Assembly (NCBI RefSeq): GCF_020164595.1
Contig: NZ_JAIQZE010000003.1
Span: 172,979-236,978, forward strand
DNA length: 64,000 nucleotides
Source: Psychroflexus longus
GTDB taxonomy: Bacteria > Bacteroidota > Bacteroidia > Flavobacteriales > Flavobacteriaceae
Reading direction: 5' to 3'
Made by a program: the position numbers and the translations under genes. The stretch's first letter is position 1. Each line of letters begins with the position of its first letter. Shown here one piece after another: positions 45,222-55,002 of this stretch. The notes beneath the pieces were generated by a model, which worked only from the letters and a program-made list of their open reading frames with translations, was not told the origin of the DNA and ran no database searches.

Positions 45222-47849
45222 ATGTCAAGCAAACTTGAATACAATTCAAAAGAATCAGAACAAAAATGGTATTCTTACTGGGAAGAAAATAATTTCTTTC
45301 ATTCTGAAGTAGATGAAAGAGAATCCTACTCTATAGTTATACCACCTCCAAATGTAACAGGTGTATTACACATGGGACATATGCTTAATAACACTATACA
45401 GGATGTACTTGTAAGACGTGCGCGTTTGCTTGGGAAAAATGCATGTTGGGTCCCAGGAACAGATCATGCGTCTATCGCTACAGAAGCTAAAGTTGTTGCA
45501 AAACTTAAAACTGAAGGCATTTCAAAATCAGATCTTAGCAGGGAGGAATTTCTCAGCCATGCCTGGGATTGGACTAATGATTACGGAGGCAGGATTTTGA
45601 ATCAGCTGAAAAAGCTTGGTGCTTCTTGTGACTGGGAAAGAACAAAATTTACGCTTGATAAAGATATGTATGAATCTGTGATTCAGTCTTTTATAGATTT
45701 ACATAACAAAGGCTTGATATATAGAGGTTACCGGATGGTAAACTGGGATCCAGAAGCACAAACGACTCTCTCCGATGAGGAAGTCATCTATGAAGAAAAA
45801 CAAGGTAAGCTTTATTATGTGTCATATGATTTGGAAAATTCTGAAGAAAAATTGACCATAGCTACCACAAGGCCTGAAACAATTTTTGGTGATTCTGCCA
45901 TTTGTATCAATCCCAACGATGAACGATTTACTCATCTCAAAGGGAAAAAAGCAATAGTTCCTATTATTGGGAGAAGTATCCCAATTATTGAAGACGATTA
46001 TGTGGATATGGAGTTTGGTACTGGTTGCTTAAAGGTTACTCCGGCTCATGATGAAAACGATAAAATTCTTGGGGAAAAGCATGATCTAGCGGTTTATGAC
46101 ATTTTTAACCCTGATGCTACTCTCAATAGTTTCGGTTTAGATTATGAAGGTCAAGACCGATTTGAGGCCAGAAAGAATTTTGTAAGTGATCTTGATAAAC
46201 AAGGCTTCTTGCTCAAGGTCGAAGATTATACCAATAAAGTTGGAACCTCTGAAAGAACCAAAGCAGTAATCGAACCTAGATTATCAGATCAATGGTTTCT
46301 CAAGATGAAAGACCTTGCTCAACCTGCAATTAAAGCAGTTCTTGAGTTCAATGATATAAAGTTACATCCTAAGAAGTTTGAGAATACTTATAAGCACTGG
46401 ATGGAAAACATCAGAGATTGGAATATCTCCCGTCAATTGTGGTGGGGTCATCAAATTCCTGCGTACTATTTTGGCGCTGGTGAAAATGATTATGTAGTTG
46501 CCAAAACAAAGGAAGAAGCCTTAAAACTGGCTATCGAAAAATCTGGAAAATCGTTAGGATTGGAGGATTTGAGACAAGATGAAGATGTTCTGGACACCTG
46601 GTTCTCTTCATGGCTTTGGCCAATGAGTGTTTTTGATGGTATTCGTAATCCTGATAATAAAGAGTTTAAATATTACTATCCTACCAATGATTTGGTTACC
46701 GGACCAGATATTTTATTTTTCTGGGTTGCCCGTATGATCATGGCAGGCTATGAATATACAGACCAAAAACCTTTTGAAAATGTCTATCTCACCGGCTTAG
46801 TAAGAGATAAAAAAAGACAGAAGATGTCAAAGTCTCTTGGTAATTCTCCGGATGCATTAGAATTGATAGATACATACAGCGCCGATGGAGTGAGAGTGGG
46901 TCTGCTATTAAGTAATGCAGCTGGTAACGACTTACTATTCGATGAGTCTTTATGTCAACAAGGGAAAGGTTTTGGGAATAAAATCTGGAACGCCTTTAAA
47001 TTGATCACTTCGTGGGAAGTTAGTGAAGAGATTGAGCAACCTGAATCTTCAAAAATTGCCATAGACTGGTATCAATCTGTTTTTCAATCTAAGTTAAGAG
47101 AACTGGAAGATCATTTTAGTAAATACAGAATTTCAGATGCGCTAATGACCAGTTATAAGTTAGTTTGGGATGATTTCTGTTCATGGTTTTTAGAACTTAT
47201 AAAGCCAGATTACAAGCAACCGATTGATAAATCAACTTTGGTCGCTACAATTAAACTTTTTGAAGATAACTTGAAAATCCTGCATCCTTTTATGCCATTT
47301 ATTACCGAAGAAATATGGCATCAAATTGAAGAAAGAAATCCGAGTAATGCCCTTACGATATCATACTGGCCTGAAGAAAAAGATTACAGTGAAAAACTAA
47401 TTACAGAATTTTCTTTTGCTGCTGAAGTTATTTCTGGTATAAGAACTATTCGAAAAGAAAAAAATATAGCTTTTAAGAATCCAATTGATTTAGTAGTTCT
47501 CAACAATGAACCTGCTTCTGAAAATTTTGACTCTGTGATCTTGAAAATGGGAAATATTAAGAATCTATCTTATACAGATTCTCCTGTGGAAGGCAGTCTC
47601 ACGTTTAGAGTAAAATCCAATGAATACTTTATACCAGTTGAAGGCGCCATTGATATTGAAGCTGAAAAGGGGAAACTGAAAGAGGAATTGAAGTATTATG
47701 AGGGATTTTTGAAATCTGTTGAGAAAAAACTTTCTAATGAAAGATTTGTAAACAATGCCCCCGAAAAAGTTGTAAGTATTGAAAAGCAAAAGAAAGAAGA
47801 TGCTTTGGCACAAATTCAAACCATAACAAAAAGCTTACAAAATCTGTAA
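45222..47849 (+). CDS. valS: Valyl-tRNA synthetase
   Basis: Class I synthetase charging tRNA-Val. At 875 residues it is full length. The HIGH-type motif is PNVTGVLHMGHMLNN near 43-57; the editing domain occupies about 195-335 with TTRPETIFGDSAI; KMSKS is seen as RQKMSKSLGNSPD near 531-543. The C-terminal tail (about 810-875) is a coiled coil that binds tRNA. The gene ends 17 nt before a strong bidirectional terminator. Confidence 0.97.
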   Translation: MSSKLEYNSKESEQKWYSYWEENNFFHSEVDERESYSIVIPPPNVTGVLHMGHMLNNTIQDVLVRRARLLGKNACWVPGTDHASIATEAKVVAKLKTEGISKSDLSREEFLSHAWDWTNDYGGRILNQLKKLGASCDWERTKFTLDKDMYESVIQSFIDLHNKGLIYRGYRMVNWDPEAQTTLSDEEVIYEEKQGKLYYVSYDLENSEEKLTIATTRPETIFGDSAICINPNDERFTHLKGKKAIVPIIGRSIPIIEDDYVDMEFGTGCLKVTPAHDENDKILGEKHDLAVYDIFNPDATLNSFGLDYEGQDRFEARKNFVSDLDKQGFLLKVEDYTNKVGTSERTKAVIEPRLSDQWFLKMKDLAQPAIKAVLEFNDIKLHPKKFENTYKHWMENIRDWNISRQLWWGHQIPAYYFGAGENDYVVAKTKEEALKLAIEKSGKSLGLEDLRQDEDVLDTWFSSWLWPMSVFDGIRNPDNKEFKYYYPTNDLVTGPDILFFWVARMIMAGYEYTDQKPFENVYLTGLVRDKKRQKMSKSLGNSPDALELIDTYSADGVRVGLLLSNAAGNDLLFDESLCQQGKGFGNKIWNAFKLITSWEVSEEIEQPESSKIAIDWYQSVFQSKLRELEDHFSKYRISDALMTSYKLVWDDFCSWFLELIKPDYKQPIDKSTLVATIKLFEDNLKILHPFMPFITEEIWHQIEERNPSNALTISYWPEEKDYSEKLITEFSFAAEVISGIRTIRKEKNIAFKNPIDLVVLNNEPASENFDSVILKMGNIKNLSYTDSPVEGSLTFRVKSNEYFIPVEGAIDIEAEKGKLKEELKYYEGFLKSVEKKLSNERFVNNAPEKVVSIEKQKKEDALAQIQTITKSLQNL

Positions 47850-47866
47850 AACTAAAACAAAACGGT

Positions 47867-47914
47867 ATAGAATAAAAAAGAGCGGCTTTGTAAAGCCGCT
47901 CTTTTTTATTCTAT
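47867..47914. terminator. Bidirectional terminator between valS and the ACBP gene
   Basis: A perfect inverted repeat with 23-nt arms (47867-47889 and 47892-47914) around a 2-nt centre. The core GAGCGGCTTT/AAAGCCGCTC is flanked by A6 and T6, giving a U tract on both strands. The stop codon of the minus-strand ACBP-like gene (47906-47908) lies inside the right arm. Confidence 0.92.
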
Positions 47915-48214
47915 TTGAAATTCATCACCCAAATGTTTCTTTGCCAGTATGATATATTTTATTTTAGACTCCCTTCCAGAGAATTTTTTTACTTGAAACA
48001 TAGCATTTGCTTTGAAAGCATTTACGAGCTCCTCACCATCATTTACTGCATTCTGGTTGACTTTTAAATCTGAATCATTTTTCGCATGCTTGTAGTAAGC
48101 ATAAAAATAAAGCAAGACGTCTTGTGGAAATTTTTTATGAGTCTGGCTCACCTTGGAGTAGGCTGCTTCAAAAAGACGATCTATATTTTCTTCAGAATAT
48201 TCTTCTAAATTCAT
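47906..48214 (-). CDS. Acyl-CoA-binding protein family member
   Basis: A 102-residue helical protein. PQDVLLYFYAYYKHAK near 30-45 corresponds to the second helix of ACBP, and LVNAFKANAMFQVKKFSGRESKIKYIILAKKH to the last helices with the conserved Lys/Tyr. The middle loop (NDSDLKVNQNAVNDG) differs from the usual sequence, so this is a divergent member. ACBP carries long-chain acyl-CoA in the cytoplasm; the phospholipid genes cdsA and psd are directly upstream. Its stop codon lies within the terminator stem. Confidence 0.8.
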   Translation of the reverse strand: MNLEEYSEENIDRLFEAAYSKVSQTHKKFPQDVLLYFYAYYKHAKNDSDLKVNQNAVNDGEELVNAFKANAMFQVKKFSGRESKIKYIILAKKHLGDEFQIE

Positions 48215-48874
48215 TTAGGCCTTTTTAAAAATGACAGTCTTACCACCCTTTACAACATCATTTATTTTAACTGAAACTTCAGCGTCAACAGGTAAAAATA
48301 GATCAACCCTAGATCCAAACTTTATAAATCCAGAATCTTCACCCTGTACTGCTGTATGACCCTCTTTCGCGTAGTTGACAATTCTTCTTGCTACAGCTCC
48401 AGCAATTTGTCTGTAAAGTAAGTTTCCAAAATTTTTGGTTTCAATAACCACTGTTGTTCTTTCATTTTCTTCACTGGATTTAGGGTGCCATGCAACCAAG
48501 AACTTCCCTGGATGGTATTTATTATACAAAATCTTTCCACCTATAGGGTAACGAGTAACGTGAACGTTTATTGGTGACATAAAGATAGAGACTTGTAGTT
48601 TCTCTTCATTGACAAATTCAGGTTCAAAAACCTTTTCAATGGTCACCACTTTCCCATCTACAGGGGCTAAAATATGATCTTCGTTTTTTTGAATTTCTCG
48701 TTTTGGATTTCTGAAAAACTGAGCAACCAAAAAGAACAGGATAAACGATCCTGCAAAAATCAAAATGATAAGCCATTGCTGGCTTTTATCTATAAGTAAA
48801 TTGGATAAAAGATTAATGATAATTAAACCTATTAAACTTGAAACAAGAATTTTATAACCCTCTTTATGAAACAT
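48215..48874 (-). CDS. psd: Phosphatidylserine decarboxylase family protein
   Basis: Makes phosphatidylethanolamine from phosphatidylserine. The 219 residues fit the short type II form. Two helices near 10-50 are followed by FRNPKREIQKNEDHILAPVDGKVV and the IFMSPINVHVTRYPIGG block. The self-cleavage site that gives the pyruvoyl group is in FIKFGSRVDL near 185 (GS). It overlaps the end of cdsA by 11 nt and its stop abuts the ACBP-like start. Confidence 0.93.
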   Translation of the reverse strand: MFHKEGYKILVSSLIGLIIINLLSNLLIDKSQQWLIILIFAGSFILFFLVAQFFRNPKREIQKNEDHILAPVDGKVVTIEKVFEPEFVNEEKLQVSIFMSPINVHVTRYPIGGKILYNKYHPGKFLVAWHPKSSEENERTTVVIETKNFGNLLYRQIAGAVARRIVNYAKEGHTAVQGEDSGFIKFGSRVDLFLPVDAEVSVKINDVVKGGKTVIFKKA

Positions 48875-49664
48875 AATCTAAAAGTAAAATGAAAATAAAA
48901 ACAAATGTACTAGAAAAAAGCATACTATCCATTCGGTCAAAAATACCTCCATGACCAGGCATGATTTTACCACTATCTTTTACGTCTGCTTTTCTTTTGA
49001 ATTTGGATTGGACCAAATCTCCAAGGGTTCCAAAGATGCTTACAATTATTGCAAGCATAATCCAGGCCCAAAGGGGAAGTAAATCAATATAGATAAAAAT
49101 TAAATAGCTTATTATTATTGATGCAATTGCTCCGCCTAAAAAACCTTCAATTGTTTTTTTGGGGGAGATCCTTTCAAATAGTTTTGTTTTTCCAAAATTC
49201 TTTCCAACCAAGTAAGCAAATGAATCGTTTGTCCATATCAAAACAAAAGTTCCCACAAGAACGTATTCGTAGTCTTCTTTGTAAACAGGTATCATGGTTA
49301 AAAATATTATCGACGGAACTATATAGAAGAGGGTAAGCAAATGCTTTCTGCCATCAAAAATCGGAATATCATGAAGTGTGTATAAATCTTTCAATAGGAA
49401 GATTTTTACAACCAGTGTCATTGCCAGATACGCAATAAGCAGTGGCAAATAAATTTCTGTGAAATTAAAATAATACAGAAGCACTATGAGGGAGATGTAA
49501 GAAATAATGTTTCTAAACTTTAATAAAGTTTGGAATTCCCTTAGACATATAAAGCCAACAATTGTAAAAAAAAGAAGTAACAGATAATGACTTAAAAAAG
49601 CAGTGGATACTATTATAATGATATATAAAGCACCTGTAATGCTCCTTTTTAAAAGTTCTGACAT
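48864..49664 (-). CDS. cdsA: Phosphatidate cytidylyltransferase
   Basis: Makes CDP-diacylglycerol, precursor of all phospholipids, in the inner membrane. The 266 residues contain about seven helices. The family signature near the C-terminus is KRKADVKDSGKIMPGHGGIFDRMDSMLF (about 224-251) with the metal-binding Asp pair. It is preceded by the LUD gene (3-nt gap) and overlaps psd. Confidence 0.95.
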   Translation of the reverse strand: MSELLKRSITGALYIIIIVSTAFLSHYLLLLFFTIVGFICLREFQTLLKFRNIISYISLIVLLYYFNFTEIYLPLLIAYLAMTLVVKIFLLKDLYTLHDIPIFDGRKHLLTLFYIVPSIIFLTMIPVYKEDYEYVLVGTFVLIWTNDSFAYLVGKNFGKTKLFERISPKKTIEGFLGGAIASIIISYLIFIYIDLLPLWAWIMLAIIVSIFGTLGDLVQSKFKRKADVKDSGKIMPGHGGIFDRMDSMLFSSTFVFIFILLLDYVS

Positions 49665-49667
49665 TCT

Positions 49668-50273
49668 TTATAAATCTTCTAAGAGCAACAAATATAAATT
49701 TTTTGGTGTACTTCCATAGTTCATGAAATCAGAATCTTTGTTTTCATCAAAAGTTTTAATTGTTGTAATATTTGTAGGAAGATTTCTGTCGTGGCGTTTA
49801 TTGATTTTTTGTAGCCCTTCACCAATAGTTTTGATGAGTTGACTCGTTTTAGCAATTATTATGAAATTGAGAGGAAGGTCTGACAGTTTTTTATCGCCTA
49901 ACTGGCTAGAGCTTACCAAAATAGCTCCGGTGTTTGATATTAAAAATTCACAGTTTGACAGAAAAAAACATGCATTTAAATTTTTATTGAATGTAAGATG
50001 CGTATGCTCAAAATCTTGACGTATGGATTCATTGCTGCAATATACCTCACTGTGATCCCATTCATTCTCTTTTAAAATCTCAGAAAAATTAAGTCTTAGC
50101 TCATTTTCATTCTCACAATACAAGAATTTGCCCCCGTTTTTTTTAAAATTATGCATGAATTCTTCATCAACAGGAGTTTCGGGCTTAGGCATAAATTTGC
50201 CTATTTCGTTCCCATTTTCGTCGGTTACTTCTCCTATATTTTCTATGCCGAAGAGGCGTTTAAAGAAGTTCAT
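49668..50273 (-). CDS. LUD domain protein (LutC/YkgG-like)
   Basis: From the ATG at 50273 (MNFFKRLFG) the protein has 201 residues. The C-terminal LUD fold shows ACFFLSNCEFLISNTGAILVSSSQLGDKKLSDLPLNFIIIAKTSQL, close to LutC of lactate oxidation. The lutA and lutB genes are absent, and the position between ftsH and cdsA suggests a different or regulatory role. An upstream in-frame ATG at 50297 would add 8 residues. Confidence 0.83.
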   Translation of the reverse strand: MNFFKRLFGIENIGEVTDENGNEIGKFMPKPETPVDEEFMHNFKKNGGKFLYCENENELRLNFSEILKENEWDHSEVYCSNESIRQDFEHTHLTFNKNLNACFFLSNCEFLISNTGAILVSSSQLGDKKLSDLPLNFIIIAKTSQLIKTIGEGLQKINKRHDRNLPTNITTIKTFDENKDSDFMNYGSTPKNLYLLLLEDL

Positions 50274-50318
50274 AAAAATTGCATAAATTTTACTCAAATA
50301 TACGTAAGTTTTAAATAT

Positions 50319-50360
50319 AAAAAAAACCTGAAATTGATCACATCAATATCAGGCTTTTTT
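50319..50360 (-). terminator. Terminator or attenuator after ftsH
   Basis: A stem with CCTGAAATTGAT pairing with ATCAATATCAGG (one mismatch) around CAC, with A tracts on one side and T tracts on the other, lies 28 nt after the ftsH stop. On the minus strand it runs into at least six T residues. Because the LUD gene continues on the same strand, it may only partly stop transcription. Confidence 0.78.
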
Positions 50361-50388
50361 AAAAACTTTCACTATTGAGAGCGATTAT

Positions 50389-52440
50389 TTAAGATTCGCT
50401 TTCAACTTTATCGTCTTTTTTGGAATCATTATCATCCTCAGTTTTTTCATCTTTTTGATCTGATTCTTTTTGTTTTGCCTTTTTCTCGTAAGAATTTATC
50501 ATTTCTGGCTTCTTAAAAGGACGTTCACCAAAAATTTCTATCAAATTATCTTTGAAAATAACTTCCTTCTCCAAGAGTAATTCAGCTAGCTCAGTCAACT
50601 GATCTTTGTGCTTTGTCAGAATTTCTATAGCTCTTTTGTATTGTTCTTCGATTAATTTTGAAATCTCTTCATCAATTAATTCTGAAGTCTTATCGCTGTA
50701 CGGCTTAGTAAAGTTATATTCTGACTGACCTGAAGAGTCATAATATGTTATGTTCCCAATTTTATCATTTAGTCCATAGATAGTAACCATGGCTTTAGCC
50801 TGCTTTGTCACTTTTTCTAAATCACTTAAGGCGCCCGTGGATATTTTGTCAAAGATTATCTTTTCGGCAGCTCGACCACCCATAGTGGCACACATCTCAT
50901 CCAGTATTTGTTCTGTTCTTACTATCTGGCGTTCTTCAGGTAAATACCAGGCAGCCCCTAGGGATTGACCTCTAGGTACAATAGTAACTTTTACTAATGG
51001 TGCTGCATATTCCAACATCCAACTTACAGTAGCATGACCAGCTTCATGAAAAGCAATAGCACGTTTCTCTTCAACTGTCATGATCTTGTTTTTCTTTTCT
51101 AGTCCACCTACAATTCTGTCAACCGCATCTAGAAAATCTTGCTTACCAACAGCTTTGCTGTTATTTCGGGCTGCAATTAAAGCTGCTTCATTACACAAGT
51201 TTGCAATATCAGCACCAGAAAAGCCAGGAGTTTGTTTTGCTAAAAACTCTGTATCTAATTCATTATCTATCTTTTTAAGTGGCTTTAAGTGTACTTCAAA
51301 AATTTCTTCTCTCTCTCTTACATCTGGTAAATCCACATAAATTTGTCTGTCGAATCGACCAGCCCTCATCAAAGCCTTGTCAAGTACATCTGCACGGTTT
51401 GTTGCTGCAATAACAATGACATTGGTATTGGTTCCAAAGCCGTCCATTTCTGTTAGAAGTTGATTAAGAGTGTTTTCTCTCTCATCATTAGAGCCTGACA
51501 TGTTTCCTTTACCTCTGGATCTACCAATAGCATCAATCTCATCAATAAATATGATAGATGGAGACTTGTCTTTAGCTTGTTTAAAGAGATCTCTTACTCT
51601 AGATGCTCCTACACCTACAAACATTTCCACGAAGTCTGACCCTGATAAAGAGAAGAATGGAACTCCAGCTTCACCGGCTACGGCTTTTGCAAGCAAAGTT
51701 TTACCAGTACCAGGAGGGCCTACAAGTAATGCTCCTTTTGGAATTTTTCCACCTAGGTTGGTATATTTGTCGGGATGCTTTAGGAAATCAACAATTTCTT
51801 GTACTTCATCTTTTGCGCCTTCTAATCCTGCGACATCTTTAAAAGAAGTCTTAACATCTTTCTTTTCATCAAACAATTTTGCTTTGGATTTGCCAATGTT
51901 GAAAAGTTGTCCGCCAGGACCACCGCCACCACCTTTACTCATTCGTTTCATAATGAAAATCCAGATGCCGACAATTAAAATGATAGGAAGTAAACCAATC
52001 AATATTTCACTAAAATAATTAGATCGTGTTTCGTAATAAACACGGGTATTCAGATTTTGTTCTTCTTTTATTTTTTCAATGGTATTCTCAAAATTTTGAA
52101 GATCTCCAAATTCAAATGAATAATCTGGAGCTCCAGAAGAAGCAAAAACTTGTTCATCATTAGAACCTGAGTGTACAGGTTTGGACTTAGCTTCCGTTGT
52201 TAGGAAAATTTCGGCTATTCTTGAATTTTTAATAATATTGACTTTGTCAACATCTCCTTCTTTTAAAAATTTCTCAAACTGAGCTGGACTTGTTTTTTCA
52301 GGATCACTGAATCCACTACCTCCAAAAAGCTGAACTCCTAAAAAGATAACTATAATTCCAATGTATATCCAATAAGAATTAAACTTAGGCTTTTTAGGAT
52401 CTTTATTTTCGTTTTTCTTTTGCGTTGCTTTTTTAGCCAT
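50389..52440 (-). CDS. ftsH: ATP-dependent zinc metalloprotease FtsH
   Basis: Membrane AAA+ protease that removes damaged and regulated membrane proteins. At 683 residues it is full length. Two helices (about 22-40 and 140-160) flank a periplasmic domain. The AAA module has Walker [14 protein letters not shown] near 242, Walker [12 protein letters not shown] near 298, and the SRH; the protease has HEAGH near 465. The last 40 residues are highly charged and repetitive. It follows rsfS by 18 nt. Confidence 0.97.
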   Translation of the reverse strand: MAKKATQKKNENKDPKKPKFNSYWIYIGIIVIFLGVQLFGGSGFSDPEKTSPAQFEKFLKEGDVDKVNIIKNSRIAEIFLTTEAKSKPVHSGSNDEQVFASSGAPDYSFEFGDLQNFENTIEKIKEEQNLNTRVYYETRSNYFSEILIGLLPIILIVGIWIFIMKRMSKGGGGGPGGQLFNIGKSKAKLFDEKKDVKTSFKDVAGLEGAKDEVQEIVDFLKHPDKYTNLGGKIPKGALLVGPPGTGKTLLAKAVAGEAGVPFFSLSGSDFVEMFVGVGASRVRDLFKQAKDKSPSIIFIDEIDAIGRSRGKGNMSGSNDERENTLNQLLTEMDGFGTNTNVIVIAATNRADVLDKALMRAGRFDRQIYVDLPDVREREEIFEVHLKPLKKIDNELDTEFLAKQTPGFSGADIANLCNEAALIAARNNSKAVGKQDFLDAVDRIVGGLEKKNKIMTVEEKRAIAFHEAGHATVSWMLEYAAPLVKVTIVPRGQSLGAAWYLPEERQIVRTEQILDEMCATMGGRAAEKIIFDKISTGALSDLEKVTKQAKAMVTIYGLNDKIGNITYYDSSGQSEYNFTKPYSDKTSELIDEEISKLIEEQYKRAIEILTKHKDQLTELAELLLEKEVIFKDNLIEIFGERPFKKPEMINSYEKKAKQKESDQKDEKTEDDNDSKKDDKVESES

Positions 52441-52458
52441 TCTCTACTTTTATCTTGT

Positions 52459-52830
52459 TTAGTAATTAGATTCAATAGACGTTATCTTAGCGTCTCCCCA
52501 TAAGCTCTCAATATCGTAATATTCTCTGATCTGTTTTTGGAAAATGTGAACAACAACATCTACATAGTCCATTAAAACCCACTGTGAATTTTCTAGTCCT
52601 TCAACATGCCAAGGCTTGTCTTGAAATGCTTTACTTACAACTTTTCTTACGGAGCTTTCAATAGCATCTACTTGTGTATTGGAATTTCCAGAGCAGACAA
52701 TAAAATAATCACAAACCGTGTTTTCAATCTCTCTTAAATCTATAATTTCAATATCATTACCCTTAATATCTTCTATACCTTGAATTATGTATGTAATAAG
52801 TTGATCTATTTGTTCTTTTTTTGTACTCAT
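52459..52830 (-). CDS. rsfS: Ribosomal silencing factor RsfS
   Basis: Binds L14 and keeps the 50S subunit from joining 30S in starvation. The 123 residues show the Iojap family core: CDYFIVCSGNSNTQVDAIESSV (38-59), KPWHVEGLENSQWVLMDYVDVVVHIF (76-101), and the REYYDIESLWGDA end. It leads the minus-strand run rsfS-ftsH-LUD-cdsA-psd-ACBP and is divergent from birA. Confidence 0.96.
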   Translation of the reverse strand: MSTKKEQIDQLITYIIQGIEDIKGNDIEIIDLREIENTVCDYFIVCSGNSNTQVDAIESSVRKVVSKAFQDKPWHVEGLENSQWVLMDYVDVVVHIFQKQIREYYDIESLWGDAKITSIESNY

Positions 52831-52850
52831 TAAAAGTTTAAATTTTAACG

Positions 52851-52858
52851 CAAAAATA
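52851..52858 (-). promoter_or_regulatory. Candidate -7 box for rsfS-ftsH
   Basis: Minus-strand TATTTTTG, 20 nt before the rsfS ATG, fits the Bacteroidota -7 element. No clear -33 TTG is found at suitable spacing. Confidence 0.45.
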
Positions 52859-52919
52859 GTTTTTTAATCCCTTTTTTTGCGCCAGTTAACAAAAGATTAT
52901 TCGATATCTAACCGTTCTC

Positions 52920-53651
52920 ATGAAAGTTGTCAAAGTTGATGCCACAAGTTCTACAAATAGCTTTTTAAAAGATTTTGTAAAAACACATTCTAAAGATCAA
53001 ATGTACTGTGTAGTCGCTCATCATCAAATAGAAGGGAGAGGTCAGAGAGGGACTTCATGGGTGAGCGAACCGGGAAAAAACCTCACATTTAGTGTCTTCT
53101 TACCAGCTTTGAAGTCTATACATATTGATACTTTCAAGCTCAGTGCCCTTGTAGCTATGGCTATAAAAAATGTTTTAGTGAAGTATGACATTCCTAAACT
53201 TTCGATTAAATGGCCTAACGACATCCTGTCACATCAGTATAAAATTGGAGGGGTATTGATAGAAAATATGATGACTCAGAATAGAGAAGGTGCTAGCGTA
53301 GTGGGTGTCGGTCTCAATGTAAATCAAGACCATTTCACAGGTCTTCCAAATGCTTCTTCAATGAAATTAATGAGCAACACTTCTTTTGATCTCGATGATT
53401 TACTAGACAATTTGTTAGTGGAGTTTGAAAAAATCCCAGGCCTATTCAATTCCACGAGTTTGAAATCTATTCTTTCAACTTATTATGATTCCCTGTTTAA
53501 ATATAATAAAGTGACAATGCTTCAATTTCCAGATGGAACTCTCATACAAGGTATAATTAGAGGTATTGATAACTATGGTAAGTTAGTGGTTGAATTTGAC
53601 GAGGATCGACTTGAGTCTTATGATATCAAAGAAATTCAAATTAAATTCTGA
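52920..53651 (+). CDS. birA: Biotin--[acetyl-CoA-carboxylase] ligase
   Basis: Attaches biotin to the carboxyl carrier protein. The 243 residues comprise only the catalytic and C-terminal domains; the DNA-binding domain of E. coli BirA is missing, so this is a class I enzyme without repressor function. Motifs are DATSSTNSFLKDF (near 7-19), EGRGQRGTSWVSEPGKNLTFS (near 38-58), SIKWPNDIL (near 98-106) and KIGGVLIEN (near 110-118). Confidence 0.94.
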   Translation: MKVVKVDATSSTNSFLKDFVKTHSKDQMYCVVAHHQIEGRGQRGTSWVSEPGKNLTFSVFLPALKSIHIDTFKLSALVAMAIKNVLVKYDIPKLSIKWPNDILSHQYKIGGVLIENMMTQNREGASVVGVGLNVNQDHFTGLPNASSMKLMSNTSFDLDDLLDNLLVEFEKIPGLFNSTSLKSILSTYYDSLFKYNKVTMLQFPDGTLIQGIIRGIDNYGKLVVEFDEDRLESYDIKEIQIKF

Positions 53652-53671
53652 AGCACCGGAATTGATTTTCT

Positions 53672-54772
53672 TTAAAAAGTATAGCCAATTCTAAAGTCAA
53701 AAAAATCTGCCACGTGACGGTGAGCTTTCAGATTAAAACCCGCGAAAATATGGTTTGAAAAATTGTAAGTCAGTCCGTAGCGCTGATAGATGTCATCGTT
53801 TATTCTGTAGTCATTATAATAGTAAGCACCTACGTGTTGACTAAAGGTTACTTTGCCAAGCCAAAACTCATGTCCTACCAATGCTGCAGCCTGTACAAAG
53901 TTATTATCCTCATTGTTTATTCGTATTTGTTTTCTTCTGGAATAATCAAAAATTATTTCTGTACCGCCAGAAATAGCACTTCTTCTCCCTATCCATTTGC
54001 TGAAATATCCAGCGATACCAAATACATAAAATTTATCCTGATCTCTTACTGTTGCATTACTCCATCCGGAAAAATTTGCAATTGATAGTCTTGAAAGCTT
54101 GTCTGGAGGTTTTCTGTTTTCAACTTTTTGAAAATCAGGAAAAAGAATAGGATTTAAGCTTTTATTAATTCTGAAACTAACCGAGGGAAAATTAATCCCT
54201 TTATTTGGAGCTTTGATGCCACCGTTGGAAGTGTGATTGTACTTTACCAAAATTCCGATATTCCATTCATTTGTCAGGCGGTAGTTTATGCCAGCTCCAG
54301 CCATTATGGCAAAACTCAAATTCGTACTATAAGATAAGTTTTGAGGATTATTTTCAAAATCAAAAGGTTTGGAGAGGTAAGCGCTACCTAGACCAGCTCT
54401 GAAAAAGAAATTCATTCGTTTATGAGTCCTAAAATAAGGCTCTACAAAACCCATAACAAGCAAACCGCTTCCCAGAATATCTGGATTATCCCAGGTCCAG
54501 TAGGCAGCTTCTACTCCGATTCTTGGCAGACAGTTGCAAAATTCCCAGGCATTTTTAGATAATAACATTTTACTCCATTCCATACCTATTCCAACTGGGA
54601 AAGCATTATCTAATTCTTTTAAATTTTCTGAATGTTGAAGAATATAAGCATAGTCAAAACTTACTCCAAGGATAGTGGGCATACTGTCGATTTTATTATT
54701 TTCGTTTTGAGACCAAACCACGATATTGGAGTTAATTAAATACAAGAGGATTATAGCAAATAGTTTTTTCAT
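53672..54772 (-). CDS. PagL-like acyloxyacyl hydrolase (lipid A deacylase family) outer membrane protein
   Basis: A 366-residue exported protein with a signal peptide (MKKLFAIILLYLINSNIVVWSQ) and a beta-barrel pattern ending in an aromatic residue (DFRIGYTF). The catalytic-type motif KYNHTSNGGIKAPNKGIN near 178-195 fits the His-x-Ser-Asn of PagL, which removes an acyl chain from lipid A at the outer membrane. The protein is twice PagL length; the second half forms extra strands of unknown role. Confidence 0.8.
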   Translation of the reverse strand: MKKLFAIILLYLINSNIVVWSQNENNKIDSMPTILGVSFDYAYILQHSENLKELDNAFPVGIGMEWSKMLLSKNAWEFCNCLPRIGVEAAYWTWDNPDILGSGLLVMGFVEPYFRTHKRMNFFFRAGLGSAYLSKPFDFENNPQNLSYSTNLSFAIMAGAGINYRLTNEWNIGILVKYNHTSNGGIKAPNKGINFPSVSFRINKSLNPILFPDFQKVENRKPPDKLSRLSIANFSGWSNATVRDQDKFYVFGIAGYFSKWIGRRSAISGGTEIIFDYSRRKQIRINNEDNNFVQAAALVGHEFWLGKVTFSQHVGAYYYNDYRINDDIYQRYGLTYNFSNHIFAGFNLKAHRHVADFFDFRIGYTF

Positions 54773-54951
54773 TTATCTGAAAATTATGTAGCGCATGTAT
54801 TTAAATGCAATTGTTGCCATATTATGTCCTTTAGTCATAGGTTGTCTCTAGAATTGAGGAGTCAAATTGAAATTGATTCCCAGATTGAAATTATTAAAAT
54901 AATAAATTCAGAAAAAATTGAAGTTGATAGTAAATTTGTAATTGAATTATC

Positions 54952-54959
54952 TATATTTG
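54952..54959 (+). promoter_or_regulatory. Candidate -7 box for rpsU
   Basis: TATATTTG fits the -7 consensus, 43 nt before the rpsU ATG. The -33 position is ambiguous: TTG at 54924-54926 is 25 nt away and TTG at 54936-54938 only 13 nt. Confidence 0.55.
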
Positions 54960-55002
54960 CAATTCGAAAATTCTAAGTCAACTGTAAATAATTAATCATT
55001 AT

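Noticed and set aside
51470..52018. A 182-codon open frame on the plus strand opposite ftsH
   Set aside because: It is fully antisense to a strongly conserved gene, has no recognisable motif and no promoter; it reflects codon bias of ftsH.
54773..55002. A possible small RNA gene before rpsU
   Set aside because: I see a -7 box close to rpsU but no independent terminator or stable structure.
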